This document shows, in pieces, positions 21,138-29,884 of a stretch of DNA of 38,506 nt. The notes beneath the pieces were generated by a model. It was not told the origin of the DNA. It was given only the letters and a program-made list of their open reading frames with translations, and searched no databases. This stretch comes from Clostridiales bacterium (GTDB taxonomy: Bacteria; Bacillota; Clostridia; Oscillospirales; Oscillospiraceae), in contig SFIY01000017.1 in the NCBI GenBank assembly GCA_004555205.1, forward strand, positions 1 to 38,506, read 5' to 3'. Within the stretch, counting starts at the first letter, position 1. Each line of letters starts with the position of its first letter. A program made the translations under genes and the position numbers.

Positions 21138-23000
21138 ATGCTTAAAAATAAAGCTGTCACTTTGAATTGGCTGGCTCGGGTCATTTTTATCATGCTGCTG
21201 GATGTCATTTCCGTTGCAGGCTCCTTTTTCCTCGCCCTGTGGATCCGGTTCGACTTCCAATTCAGCGACATCGATCCCTACTATCTGGACGGCTACGCCC
21301 ACATGATTATCTATTGGGTCATCCTGTGCCTGGTTATTTTCCTGATCTTCAAGCTGTATAACAGTATCTGGAGATTTGTCAGCATTGACGAGCTTGTCCG
21401 CATTATGCTGTGCTACGCCGTACTTGGAGGCTTAGGATGGATTTTCGTTGCCGTGCAGCCCTGGACTATGCCCCGCTCTTTCTATTGCCTGGGCTTGCTC
21501 CTCAGCTTTATCAGCACGGCCGGTATCCGTATTTCCTATCGGCTGCTGCGCCGTATGCGCAGTCATTTTGACGGTGCGATCCAAAAGACAGCGCTGAAAA
21601 ATGTCATGATTATAGGCGCAGGCGAAGCCGGCCGCCAGTTGGTGCGCGAGTTTGCAGTCAACTCCCATTTGCGCTGTCATGTTGCGTGCCTGATTGATGA
21701 CAACCGCGAAAAGAAAGGACGTATTCTTGACGGCGTGCGCATTGTGGGCGGCCGCGAAGAAATCGTGAATGCCGTCAAACGCTACGATATTTCCAAAATC
21801 ATTTACGCCATCCCCAGCAGTAACGGCGCCACGCGCAAGGAAATCCTGGATATCTGTGATAAAACCGGATGCGAAATTCAGGTGGTACCCGGCATCTATC
21901 AGTTGGTCAACGGCGAAGTCACCATTAACAATTTGCGCAAGGTATCTGTTCTTGACCTGTTGGGCCGTGACCCAATTGAAGTCAATTTGAATGAAATCTG
22001 CCGCTATATTGAGGGAAAAGTGGTCATGGTCACCGGCGGCGGCGGCAGTATCGGCAGCGAGTTGTGCCGTCAGATTGCCAAGAGCAACCCGAAGCAACTG
22101 ATTGTTTTCGACATTTACGAAAACAATGCCTATGCCATCCAGATGGAATTGATGCGCAATTATCCCCGGCTCGATCTGGAGGTATTGATCGGCTCCGTCC
22201 GCGATTCTAAGCGTCTTAACGATGTTATGCGCAGGTATCATCCGAATCTGATCTTCCACGCTGCCGCGCATAAGCATGTGCCGCTGATGGAGGGCAGTCC
22301 CCATGAGGCCATCAAAAACAATGTCTTCGGCACCTGCAAGCTGGCATACGCAGCTTCCCAATGCGGTGTGGAAAAATTTGTTCTGATCTCTACCGACAAG
22401 GCTGTCAATCCCACCAATATTATGGGCGCTTCCAAGCGTCTTTGCGAAATGGTGGTGCAGATGATGAGCCGGCGCGGCGGCACGGAATTTGTGGCGGTGC
22501 GTTTCGGCAATGTACTGGGCAGCAACGGCAGTGTGGTCCCGCTGTTTGAGCAGCAGATTGCCGAAGGCGGCCCTGTCACCGTTACGCATCCTGAGATCAC
22601 CCGATTCTTTATGACCATCCCTGAGGCCGTGTCGCTTGTTTTGCAGGCCGGTTACTATGCCAAGGGCGGCGAAATCTTTGTGTTGGATATGGGCCAGCCG
22701 GTCAAAATCGACGACATGGCCCGTAAGCTGATTCACCTGTCCGGTTTTGAACCTGATGTGGACATTCCCATTATCTATACCGGCCTGCGGCCCGGTGAAA
22801 AGCTGTACGAAGAACTGCTGATGAACGAAGAAGGCCTGCAGGAAACGGCCAACAAGCTCATCCATATCGGCAAACCCATCGAAATGGATGATGCACAATT
22901 TGCTCGGCAGTTGAAAGAGCTGGAGCTGGCCTGTGACGAAAACGCAGACAATATCAAGGAGTTGGTGGCTGCTGTGGTTCCCACCTACCACCCGCAATGA
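21138..23000 (+). CDS. CapD/PglF-type nucleotide-sugar 4,6-dehydratase, membrane-bound
   Basis: This protein of about 620 residues has four N-terminal membrane helices (about 10-145), a first nucleotide-binding fold (VMIIGAGEAGRQL near 155) and a large SDR domain beginning VMVTGGGGSIGSELCRQI near 297. The catalytic region is FVLISTDKAVNP followed by MGASKR, where Met replaces the usual Tyr of YxxxK, a hallmark of the UDP-GlcNAc 4,6-dehydratase group. It makes 4-keto-6-deoxy sugars for glycans. The start is uncertain: ATG 21138 gives the usual family length, GTG 21126 is possible, and the frame is open back to 20877 through the rpsR terminator, which is implausible. The ribosome-binding site is weak. 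Its ketosugar product could be a substrate for the DegT aminotransferase upstream. Confidence 0.88.
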   Translation: MLKNKAVTLNWLARVIFIMLLDVISVAGSFFLALWIRFDFQFSDIDPYYLDGYAHMIIYWVILCLVIFLIFKLYNSIWRFVSIDELVRIMLCYAVLGGLGWIFVAVQPWTMPRSFYCLGLLLSFISTAGIRISYRLLRRMRSHFDGAIQKTALKNVMIIGAGEAGRQLVREFAVNSHLRCHVACLIDDNREKKGRILDGVRIVGGREEIVNAVKRYDISKIIYAIPSSNGATRKEILDICDKTGCEIQVVPGIYQLVNGEVTINNLRKVSVLDLLGRDPIEVNLNEICRYIEGKVVMVTGGGGSIGSELCRQIAKSNPKQLIVFDIYENNAYAIQMELMRNYPRLDLEVLIGSVRDSKRLNDVMRRYHPNLIFHAAAHKHVPLMEGSPHEAIKNNVFGTCKLAYAASQCGVEKFVLISTDKAVNPTNIMGASKRLCEMVVQMMSRRGGTEFVAVRFGNVLGSNGSVVPLFEQQIAEGGPVTVTHPEITRFFMTIPEAVSLVLQAGYYAKGGEIFVLDMGQPVKIDDMARKLIHLSGFEPDVDIPIIYTGLRPGEKLYEELLMNEEGLQETANKLIHIGKPIEMDDAQFARQLKELELACDENADNIKELVAAVVPTYHPQ

Positions 23001-23061
23001 CAGGATTGATGCCTGTTTTATGGCAAATTCTTATATGCGCTCGCTTTTCCGTCAATAATCC

Positions 23062-23078
23062 ATGCCGAAAAACGGCAT
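23062..23078 (+). promoter_or_regulatory. Small hairpin just before the hom ribosome-binding site
   Basis: ATGCCG and CGGCAT form a 6-bp stem with loop AAAAA, ending 7 bases before GTAGGAGG. No T run follows it. It might tune translation or mark a processing site. Confidence 0.4.
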
Positions 23079-23100
23079 ATTGCAAGTAGGAGGTTTACTT

Positions 23101-24237
23101 ATGAATATTGGTTTGTTAGGCTTCGGCGTCGTAGGCGGCGGCGTGTATGAATTGGCCGAAAACCGCACGGATTTGACCGTTTGCCGCGTATTGGTGCGCC
23201 GTGAGATCGAGGAAATTGCCCCCATTGCCACCCGCGATTTTAACGAGATCCTCAACGATCCCGCCATTGATACGGTGGTGGAGGTCATGGGCGGTCTGCA
23301 TCCGGCGTACGAGTATGTCAGTGCCGCGCTGCAGGCGAAAAAGCATGTGGTCACCGCCAATAAGGCGCTGATTGCCGCTTACTATACGGACCTGACGGCC
23401 CTGGCCAGGGAAAACGGCGTGGCTCTGCGCTGCACGGCCGCCGTGGGCGGCGGTATCCCCTGGCTGACCAATCTGGAGCGCTGCAAGCGTCTGGATACGG
23501 TTACCGAAGTGGGCGGTATTATGAACGGCACCACCAATTTCATTATGGATGCCATGCACACCTCCCCCGTCAGCTTTCCTGCCATTTTGAAAAAGGCGCA
23601 GGAGCTGGGTTATGCCGAAGCCGACCCCAGTGCCGACATCGACGGCGATGACATCCGCCGCAAGCTGACCATCTCCGCCAATATTGCCTTTGACGCCGTA
23701 TTGGATGAGGAGCGTATTCCCACCTTCGGCATTCGCACCGTGACAGACGGCGACATTGCCGTTTTCCAACATCACGGCTTCGTGTGCAAGATGCTGGCCG
23801 TCGCCCAAAAGTGCGGTGATAGGGTCTGCGCCATGATCGAACCCACGCTGGTGAGCGCCCATGACCCGGAGGCCTCCGTGCCCACCAACTACAATCTCAT
23901 CAGCTATACCGCCGAAAAGGTCGGCCGTCAGAGCTTCTTCGGTCAGGGTGCCGGACGTTTCCCCACCGCCTCCAATGTGGTGCAGGATTGTCTGGACATT
24001 CTTGCCGGCCATACATCATTCTATACGGAGGCCATGAAGCCCACCGAGCTGGAGGATGCCGTGGCACATCCCTATTATGTCCGCACGGCTTGCCCTGACA
24101 AGTGGCTTGAGGGCATCACCGTGGATCACTGGGACGGCGGCGTCATTACCTCCTCCGTCAGCTCCTATGAGATGATCCGCTGGGCCAAGGCACAGCTCGG
24201 GAAGGATCCCACCTGCTTTATTGCAGGCATACGCTGA
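23101..24237 (+). CDS. hom: Homoserine dehydrogenase, short form
   Basis: This 378-residue enzyme reduces aspartate semialdehyde to homoserine on the way to threonine and methionine. The Rossmann motif GLLGFGVVGGGV opens the protein; TANKAL (85-90) and the catalytic stretch YAEADPSADIDGDDIRRK (ending K188) follow, with GGIMNGTTNFI between them. The common C-terminal ACT domain is missing: the protein ends about 50 residues short of the feedback-sensitive form, with a small unrelated tail. Threonine inhibition through ACT is therefore unlikely. TAGGAGG is 8 bases before the ATG at 23101. No other amino-acid gene lies near. Confidence 0.93.
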   Translation: MNIGLLGFGVVGGGVYELAENRTDLTVCRVLVRREIEEIAPIATRDFNEILNDPAIDTVVEVMGGLHPAYEYVSAALQAKKHVVTANKALIAAYYTDLTALARENGVALRCTAAVGGGIPWLTNLERCKRLDTVTEVGGIMNGTTNFIMDAMHTSPVSFPAILKKAQELGYAEADPSADIDGDDIRRKLTISANIAFDAVLDEERIPTFGIRTVTDGDIAVFQHHGFVCKMLAVAQKCGDRVCAMIEPTLVSAHDPEASVPTNYNLISYTAEKVGRQSFFGQGAGRFPTASNVVQDCLDILAGHTSFYTEAMKPTELEDAVAHPYYVRTACPDKWLEGITVDHWDGGVITSSVSSYEMIRWAKAQLGKDPTCFIAGIR

Positions 24238-24244
24238 TACCATT

Positions 24245-24276
24245 GCCCTGCCGGGCCCGATGTCCGGCAGGGCTTT
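24245..24276 (+). terminator. Terminator after hom
   Basis: A 10-bp perfect stem, GCCCTGCCGG (24245-24254) with CCGGCAGGGC (24264-24273), is followed by TTTATCC. Confidence 0.85.
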
Positions 24277-24363
24277 ATCCTTCAACAAATTTTTATGTTT
24301 TGTTCATATAATAGCTGACCGAATGTGCTATGCTATAGGTATCATCGAAGGAAGGAAAGCGTT

Positions 24364-25080
24364 ATGGACAAGCGCCGCTTTACGCCAAAACAGAAAAAAA
24401 TCATTGCCGGCATCGCTATTGCCGTTTTCGTGCTGCTGCTCGCCGCGGTAGGCTGGTTTGTCGGCCGTCCCATGCTGCGTTTTGCGCGGCAGCCGGAGCT
24501 GTTTCGCTCCTGGGTGGAAGCACACGGTATATGGGGCAAAGCGGCCTATGTGGGTATGGTGATGCTGCAGGTATTGGTGGCGATCATTCCCGGCGAGCCA
24601 TTGGAGATCAGCGGCGGTTATGCTTTCGGTGCCGTGTGGGGCAGCGTGCTGTGCCTGCTGGGTGCAACCCTTGGCAGTATTCTCGTCTTTGCGTTCGTGC
24701 GCCGCTGGGGTATTGCATTGGTCGAAGTATTTTTCCCCCCTGAAAAACTTCGCTCTCTGCGTTTTTTGCAAAGCTCGCCCAAGCGGGATGCGCTGTTTTG
24801 GCTGATTTTCACCGTCCCCGGCACGCCGAAAGATCTGCTTTGTTATTTTGCGGGCTTAACAGACTTGCGTTGGACAAAATGGCTGTTGATTTGCACCGTA
24901 GGCCGTATTCCCTCCATTCTCACTTCCACGGTTGGCGGTAATGCGCTGGGCACAAGGGATTACCGCTTTGCCCTGCTGGTCTTTGCCGCAACGCTTTTCA
25001 TCAGCGGTATAGGCTGGCTGCTGTACCGGGCTGTTTGTCGGCGCCACGCATGCAAGAATAAAGGAGGCTCACCGCAGTGA
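24364..25080 (+). CDS. TVP38/TMEM64 family (DedA superfamily) membrane protein
   Basis: This 238-residue polytopic protein has about six hydrophobic segments. The signature stretch PGEPLEISGGYAFGAVWGSVL near residue 80 and the later FTVPGTPKDLLCYFAGLT are typical of the VTT (SNARE-associated/DedA) domain. Relatives act as lipid scramblases or in lipid-carrier recycling; which substrate applies here cannot be told. GGAAGGAAAG lies before the ATG at 24364; the in-frame ATG at 24325 is within the promoter area. Its TGA lies inside the hairpin shared with the convergent galE. Confidence 0.85.
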   Translation: MDKRRFTPKQKKIIAGIAIAVFVLLLAAVGWFVGRPMLRFARQPELFRSWVEAHGIWGKAAYVGMVMLQVLVAIIPGEPLEISGGYAFGAVWGSVLCLLGATLGSILVFAFVRRWGIALVEVFFPPEKLRSLRFLQSSPKRDALFWLIFTVPGTPKDLLCYFAGLTDLRWTKWLLICTVGRIPSILTSTVGGNALGTRDYRFALLVFAATLFISGIGWLLYRAVCRRHACKNKGGSPQ

Positions 25081-25090
25081 GCCTCCTTTT
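25060..25090. terminator. Shared terminator between TVP38-family gene and galE
   Basis: AAAGGAGGCTCA (25060-25071) pairs perfectly with 25078-25089 around a 6-base loop. T runs lie on both strands, so it can serve both convergent genes. Confidence 0.9.
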
Positions 25091-25097
25091 ATCATCC

Positions 25098-26105
25098 TTA
25101 TTTTGCCCATTCACTCTGCTGCCAGCGCCAGGCATCGCGGCACATATCCTCCAGCGTCTTTTCGGCGTGCCAGTGCAGCAGCCGCGCCGCCTTTTCCGTG
25201 GCGGCATAGCAAGTCGCAATATCACCGGCACGGCGGGGCGCGATCTCATAGGGGATCTCCACGCCGTTGGCTGCTTCAAATGCCTTCACCAGATCCAACA
25301 CACTGTAACCCACGCCGGTGCCCAGATTGACGGCCTCGCATCCTGTATGTGCCATGCTGTAAGTCAGCGCCGCCATGTGGCCTTTTGCCAGATCCACCAC
25401 ATGGATGTAATCCCGCACGCCGGTACCGTCATGCGTGGGATAATCGTTGCCGAATACGCGCAAACGGTCAAGAATCCCTGCCGCCACCTGTGTCACATAG
25501 GGCATCAGGTTGTTGGGGATGCCGTTGGGCTTCTCGCCGATCATGCCGGAGGCATGTGCGCCGATAGGATTGAAGTACCGCAGCAGCACCACCGACATCT
25601 CACGGTCAGCCGCCGCGGCGTCGCGCAGGATCTGTTCGATCATGTGCTTTGACCGGCCGTAGGGATTGGTGCAGCCCAGACACGGCGCTTCCTCCGAAAA
25701 CGGCACCTCCTCCGACTGTCCGTATACGGTAGCAGAGGAGCTGAAGATCATGCGTTTTACGCCGTATTTTGCCATCACCTCCAGCAGGGTCAGCGTAGAA
25801 TCAATATTGTTGCGGTAATAGGCCACAGGCTTTTGCACGGATTCGCCTACTGCCTTGAAGCCGGCAAAGTGGATCACCGCCTCCATAGGATGCGAGGAAA
25901 AAATCCTGTCCATTGCGGCCGCATCGGCCACATCTGCCTGATAAAAAACGGGGCGCTTCCCCGTCATTTTTTCCAGACGGTCAATGACTGATCTTTGGCT
26001 GTTGGAAAGGTCATCCGCAATGATCACATCGTGTCCGCTGTTGAGCAATTCCACCGCGGTATGGGAACCGATATATCCTGTTCCTCCGGTGAGTAAAATA
26101 GACAT
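25098..26105 (-). CDS. galE: UDP-glucose 4-epimerase
   Basis: This 335-residue SDR enzyme interconverts UDP-glucose and UDP-galactose. The NAD motif GGTGYIGSH is at residues 7-15, the catalytic Ser/Thr region SSSATVYG at 122-129, and Y149 with K153 in NPYGRSKH. The start at 26105 was chosen because AGGAGG lies 7 bases upstream; the longer reading to 26129 adds eight unlikely residues. It is monocistronic, with a promoter at 26139-26166. It can feed galactose units to surface glycans or serve the Leloir route; no other gal gene is nearby. Confidence 0.96.
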   Translation of the reverse strand: MSILLTGGTGYIGSHTAVELLNSGHDVIIADDLSNSQRSVIDRLEKMTGKRPVFYQADVADAAAMDRIFSSHPMEAVIHFAGFKAVGESVQKPVAYYRNNIDSTLTLLEVMAKYGVKRMIFSSSATVYGQSEEVPFSEEAPCLGCTNPYGRSKHMIEQILRDAAAADREMSVVLLRYFNPIGAHASGMIGEKPNGIPNNLMPYVTQVAAGILDRLRVFGNDYPTHDGTGVRDYIHVVDLAKGHMAALTYSMAHTGCEAVNLGTGVGYSVLDLVKAFEAANGVEIPYEIAPRRAGDIATCYAATEKAARLLHWHAEKTLEDMCRDAWRWQQSEWAK

Positions 26106-26138
26106 GCACCGGCCTCCTCTTTTTGACATATTACCTAT

Positions 26139-26166
26139 ATTATACGGCGCATCGGCGATAAGTCAA
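26139..26166 (-). promoter_or_regulatory. Promoter of galE
   Basis: On the minus strand TTGACT (26161-26166) and TATAAT (26139-26144) are spaced by 16 bases. Confidence 0.7.
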
Positions 26167-26224
26167 GTTTCCTCATTGATAGCCTGTCGCGTTCATTTGC
26201 CAAAAAATAGCACATGAAGCTTTT

Positions 26225-26255
26225 TGCATATTCAAATTCCCAATTGCCGATACTA
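26225..26255 (+). promoter_or_regulatory. Candidate sigma-G promoter of spoVT
   Basis: TGCATA (26225-26230) and GATACTA (26249-26255) are 18 bases apart. They match the sigma-G pattern TGHATA...CATAMTA with one mismatch at the first -10 base. spoVT is a sigma-G gene in Bacillus. Confidence 0.65.
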
Positions 26256-26293
26256 TGAATGTAAAATTTGCTATGACCGGAGGAATTTGATAT

Positions 26294-26833
26294 ATGAAAG
26301 CAACAGGCATTGTACGCCGCATTGACGACCTGGGCCGCGTCGTCATCCCCAAGGAGATCCGCCGCACCATGCGTATCCGCGAGGGCGACCCGTTGGAGAT
26401 CTACACCACACGGGACGGTGAGGTGATCTTCAAAAAGTATTCCCTCATCGGCGGGCTGGAGGAATTTGCCGCGCAGTTTTGCGACACGCTCAACCGCAAC
26501 ACCGACTTCACCGCCGCCATTACCGACCGCGACAGCATCATTGCTATTGCCGGTTTGGGCAAGCGCGAGCTGTTGGGCAAGCAGATCTCCGAGGAATTGG
26601 AAAAAATTATGGAAAACCGTGATATTTACCACTTCAACGGCGAGTCCCGTTTGGTCTTTGCCACGGACGGCAACGACAAGTTTTCCGTATCCGTGGCGGC
26701 GCCCATTTTATGCGCCGGGGATGTGCTGGGATTGGTGCTTTTCCTCTCTGACAGCCGCCGTCAGGCCGGAGAGAGCGAAAATAAGCTGGCGCAGACCGTG
26801 GCAGGCTTTCTGGGTAAAAATATGGAGTCCTGA
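26294..26833 (+). CDS. spoVT: Stage V sporulation protein T
   Basis: This 179-residue forespore transcription factor modulates sigma-G-dependent genes. Residues 1-50 are an AbrB-type swapped-hairpin DNA-binding domain (TGIVRRIDDLGRVVIPKEIRR). Residues 55-175 form a GAF-like domain (GLGKRELLGKQIS, then FSVSVAAPILCAGDVLGLVLF). Both domains and the length match SpoVT rather than the shorter AbrB. GGAGGA lies about 10 bases before the ATG. The gene is alone between galE and the convergent TPM operon. Confidence 0.95.
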   Translation: MKATGIVRRIDDLGRVVIPKEIRRTMRIREGDPLEIYTTRDGEVIFKKYSLIGGLEEFAAQFCDTLNRNTDFTAAITDRDSIIAIAGLGKRELLGKQISEELEKIMENRDIYHFNGESRLVFATDGNDKFSVSVAAPILCAGDVLGLVLFLSDSRRQAGESENKLAQTVAGFLGKNMES

Positions 26834-26872
26834 AAAGAAGATGACCATTCTTTTTGAATGGTCATCTTCTTT
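26834..26872. terminator. Shared hairpin between spoVT and the TPM gene
   Basis: A perfect 17-bp stem (26834-26850 with 26856-26872, core GATGACCATTC) has a TTTTT loop. It lies just after both convergent genes; the T run is only the end of the stem. Confidence 0.85.
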
Positions 26873-26877
26873 AGGAT

Positions 26878-27804
26878 TTATCTGCGTTTTCCACCGCCGA
26901 ACCCGCCGCCGCTGAAGCCGCCGCCACGGGAGCGGTTTCCGCCGAACCCGCCGCCGCTGAATCCGCTGCCGCCGGAGGGCGTGGACTGACGGGGAGGTGT
27001 GGGGCGGTGCCGGGACACACTTTGGTGGGGCGTCGGCCGCGGCGCTGCATGGGGAGGAGGTGCATGGTGCGGAGGAGGCGGCGCAACGCGCTGTCTGCCC
27101 CAGAACACAGGGTAATACACCGTGCGCGGTGCACCCACCACATAGGTGCTGCGCCGCTGATAGCGGTTGTAGCGCACCCGGTCAAGCAGCATCCAGATCA
27201 CAAAAATGGCAATAATCAGCAACAGCACGCCGCCCAGATTCACACCGGAGGGGTCACCCTTTTCCGGCCACGGCTGATCGCCGTCGTTATACATCATCTG
27301 ATTCATGCTGTTCATCTGGGCATACACCACATCGGCCTGACGGAAAAATGCGGCGGCCGCGCCGTCATAGTCATTCTTGTAGTAGTACGGCTCAATCGCA
27401 CTTTGCAGCTTTGCCTGCTGGGTGTCCATCATAGTGACAAGCACATTGTCACCGCAGGCCACATAGTAGTCGTCGCCCTTGACCAGCAGCAGCAGCATAT
27501 CGTTGGGGCCAAGTCCCCAATCGCCGCCAAGCTGGGCACAGAACTTTTCGTAGGTCCAGCCGTGTATGGAATCCACCGTCGCCACAGCGATCACCGCGCG
27601 GTACTTGTCATCCCACGAAGCGTTATACTGCTCGATGGTCTTTTCCGTTTCCCCGCTGAGCAGCTTGGCATCATCGCAGATCCAGTGATAATACTTGACC
27701 TCCGGCACACCGGCAGGTTTTTTGTGCAGTCCCCACAGGCAGGATGCGGCAATTGCCAACACCAGTACGACCCATGCCACCGCACGATTTTGGAAAAATT
27801 TCAT
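26878..27804 (-). CDS. TPM-domain membrane protein with Gly-rich tail
   Basis: This 308-residue protein has an N-terminal signal-anchor (about 8-27), an extracytoplasmic TPM domain (about 40-165, with ICDDAKLLSGETEKTIEQYN and MLLLLVKGDDYYVACGDNV), a membrane helix near 190-212 and a cytoplasmic region rich in Pro and His that ends in repeats of GGGFGG. TPM proteins of the YgcG type have this plan; their role is unsettled, with phosphatase activity or repair of membrane complexes proposed. It is the last gene of the xpaC-telA operon, 37 bases after telA. The second of two in-frame ATGs (27804) is better spaced from GGAAGGGAG. Confidence 0.82.
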   Translation of the reverse strand: MKFFQNRAVAWVVLVLAIAASCLWGLHKKPAGVPEVKYYHWICDDAKLLSGETEKTIEQYNASWDDKYRAVIAVATVDSIHGWTYEKFCAQLGGDWGLGPNDMLLLLVKGDDYYVACGDNVLVTMMDTQQAKLQSAIEPYYYKNDYDGAAAAFFRQADVVYAQMNSMNQMMYNDGDQPWPEKGDPSGVNLGGVLLLIIAIFVIWMLLDRVRYNRYQRRSTYVVGAPRTVYYPVFWGRQRVAPPPPHHAPPPHAAPRPTPHQSVSRHRPTPPRQSTPSGGSGFSGGGFGGNRSRGGGFSGGGFGGGKRR

Positions 27805-27841
27805 ACGCATAACTCCCTTCCGCGGGATGTATTCCTCTTCA

Positions 27842-29005
27842 TTAACCGCGCAGTTCCAGCAGCTTCTGCTTCAGCTCGCCCTCAATGCGGCCCAGCTCGG
27901 CTTCGGCGGCCTTACGCTTGGCAGCACCCTCACGCTGGATGTTCATCACCTCGTCCAGGGAGGAGATCAACTGCTCGTTGGTATGCTGCAGGGTCTCGAT
28001 GTCGATAATGCTGCGCTCGGCTTCCTTGGCGGTAGCAATGGTGCCCATCTTCAAGGCCTCGGCATTCTTCTTGAGCAGCTCGTTGGTCATTTCGGTCACG
28101 GCGCTCTGTGCAGAGGTAGCCTGACGGCTGTGCTCCATGCCCAGTGCCAGCACCATCTGGCTCTTCCACAGAGGAATGGTATTCACCAGAGAGGACTGGA
28201 TCTTCTCGATCATCAGGGTGTCGTTATTCTGCAGCAAGCGGGTCTGGGGGCCCATCTGCACAGACACCACGCGGGTCAGCTCCAGATCGTGGATCTTCTT
28301 TTCAAAGCGGTTGCACAGGTTGACCAGATCGTTATAGGCCTGTGCATCCTCCGCCAGGCCGGTCTGCTCAGCCTTTTTGCGCAATTCCTCCAGCTCGCCG
28401 CCGCGCACTTCTTCCAGGCGCTTCTTGCCGGCCAGGATGTACATGGTCAGTTCCTTATAGTACTTCAGATTCAGCTCATACATCTGGTCAAACATGGCCA
28501 CATCCTTGAGCAGGGTGATCTGATGATTCTCCAGGCTCTGGGCGATCTTGTCCACGTTGGCTTCCACCTTGCTGTACTCCGCCTTCATGGATTCCAGACG
28601 GTTGCCGGCCTTCTTGAACAGACCTGCCAGGCCCTTCTTCTCCTCCTTGGCGCCAAAGCCCTTCAGCTCCACCACCAGACGGCTCAGTTCTTCGCCGACG
28701 GAGCCCAGATCCTTGGTGCGCACGCTGTTGAGCGCATTCTCGGAGAAGCCGGCCACGCTCTTTTGCGCGGCGGCGCCGTACTGCAAAATCATATTGGTGT
28801 CGCGAATATCGATCTTATGGGAGAACTCCTCCACGGCTTTCTTTTCTTCCTCGGTGAGCAGACGGTCGTCCATCTCAACAGGCTCCACCTTCTTCTCCTC
28901 CACCTGCGGCACTTCAGGTGCCTCGGGGGTCAAGGTCAGGTTGGGCAGTTCGGTTGCGGTAGCGGTAGGCTCCAGGGTCAGTTCGGGCGTCATGTCGTTA
29001 GTCAT
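27842..29005 (-). CDS. telA: TelA-family toxic anion resistance protein
   Basis: This 387-residue soluble, mostly helical protein belongs to the TelA/YaaN family, named for tellurite resistance and linked to cell-envelope stress. The first 50 residues are acidic and low in complexity; from residue 75 on long charged helices predict coiled coils. Recognisable stretches are LKDVAMFDQMYELNLKYYKEL and the conserved TIPLWKSQMVLALG near residue 290. ATG 29005 was taken, with GAAAGGAT upstream, rather than a start at 29035. It lies 26 bases after xpaC, the pairing found in B. subtilis (xpaC-yaaN). Confidence 0.9.
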   Translation of the reverse strand: MTNDMTPELTLEPTATATELPNLTLTPEAPEVPQVEEKKVEPVEMDDRLLTEEEKKAVEEFSHKIDIRDTNMILQYGAAAQKSVAGFSENALNSVRTKDLGSVGEELSRLVVELKGFGAKEEKKGLAGLFKKAGNRLESMKAEYSKVEANVDKIAQSLENHQITLLKDVAMFDQMYELNLKYYKELTMYILAGKKRLEEVRGGELEELRKKAEQTGLAEDAQAYNDLVNLCNRFEKKIHDLELTRVVSVQMGPQTRLLQNNDTLMIEKIQSSLVNTIPLWKSQMVLALGMEHSRQATSAQSAVTEMTNELLKKNAEALKMGTIATAKEAERSIIDIETLQHTNEQLISSLDEVMNIQREGAAKRKAAEAELGRIEGELKQKLLELRG

Positions 29006-29031
29006 GGTCGTGCATCCTTTCTTTTTATTGA

Positions 29032-29736
29032 TCAAAGCTCCAGCGTAATGCCGCCGGCATCGGTTTCGTCATTCTTTTCGGCTTCCTGCGAACGGTGAAT
29101 GGGGTCATCGCTCAAGCCCTCCCGTGCCATCATGTTATCCAGCACGGTAATATCGGTGGAAATATCCAGCGCTTCTGAGCCAAACAGGCTGTCCAACTGC
29201 TTTTCAAAGGCAATAACGATGGTTCCCATCATCTGCTCCACCTTCGCCATGGTGCCGCTGATATTTTCACCCTCCACACCCTGTGCGCCCATGCGATCAT
29301 AGGCATTGAGCAGTTTCAGCGTGGTAGGCACATAGTAATTCATAAATTTGCGGATCTGGGGCAGCTTGGCAGGATCGGCCTTTACCTGACCGAGAATTTT
29401 CCCTGTCAGTTCCCCCAAACGCACGATCTGCGCCGAGATCTTTTCATCGGCAATGTTGTCATCCAGCCGTTTCATCTCGGCAATGGCCTTGTCACACGCG
29501 TCGATCATCTTGTCCAGCTCGGCATTGCCGGTGGTTTCCGGCTCGGCCGGTACCTCGACTTCCTCCACCACATCCTTGCAGATCAGCTTGGCAATGCCGC
29601 CCACCAATGCCGATGCCAGAATCACCACAATGAAGTGCGTCAGCCTGTGCAGCGGAAACAGCAGTGCATACAGCACCCACACCACCGCCGCCGCGTACAG
29701 CGGTGCCGCCGACTTGTGTACGATTTTTTTCTTCAT
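29032..29736 (-). CDS. xpaC: XpaC-family membrane protein
   Basis: This 234-residue protein of the XpaC family (once described through 5-bromo-4-chloroindolyl phosphate hydrolysis) has two close hydrophobic segments (about 10-50), followed by a helical cytoplasmic part with ELDKMIDACDKAIAEMKRLDD and RKFMNYYVPTTLKLLNAYD. The second motif recurs in XpaC proteins. Its true function is unknown; fixed linkage with telA suggests they act together at the membrane. GGAGGCGA is 5-8 bases before the ATG. It is the first gene of the operon, with its promoter at 29787-29815. Confidence 0.85.
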   Translation of the reverse strand: MKKKIVHKSAAPLYAAAVVWVLYALLFPLHRLTHFIVVILASALVGGIAKLICKDVVEEVEVPAEPETTGNAELDKMIDACDKAIAEMKRLDDNIADEKISAQIVRLGELTGKILGQVKADPAKLPQIRKFMNYYVPTTLKLLNAYDRMGAQGVEGENISGTMAKVEQMMGTIVIAFEKQLDSLFGSEALDISTDITVLDNMMAREGLSDDPIHRSQEAEKNDETDAGGITLEL

Positions 29737-29786
29737 TTCATCGCCTCCGTTTTCGGGCTGTATCGTTTGGCTTTTATATTAGGTCC

Positions 29787-29815
29787 ATTATATCCCATAT
29801 TCCCTACCCGGTCAA
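29787..29815 (-). promoter_or_regulatory. Promoter of the xpaC-telA-TPM operon
   Basis: On the minus strand TTGACC (29810-29815) and TATAAT (29787-29792) are 17 bases apart. Confidence 0.75.
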
Positions 29816-29851
29816 GAAAAAGCCGTCGCGTGTCACGGTATCGGGCGGCCG

Positions 29852-29859
29852 CATACAAT
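29852..29859 (+). promoter_or_regulatory. Sigma-E-like -10 element before the SleC-like locus
   Basis: CATACAAT agrees with the mother-cell sigma-E -10 pattern CATACAMT. It lies 25 bases before the start codon. The region upstream has only a poor -35 match, so sporulation control is tentative. Confidence 0.45.
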
Positions 29860-29884
29860 GTAAAAACAAGAAAGGATGATCTCT

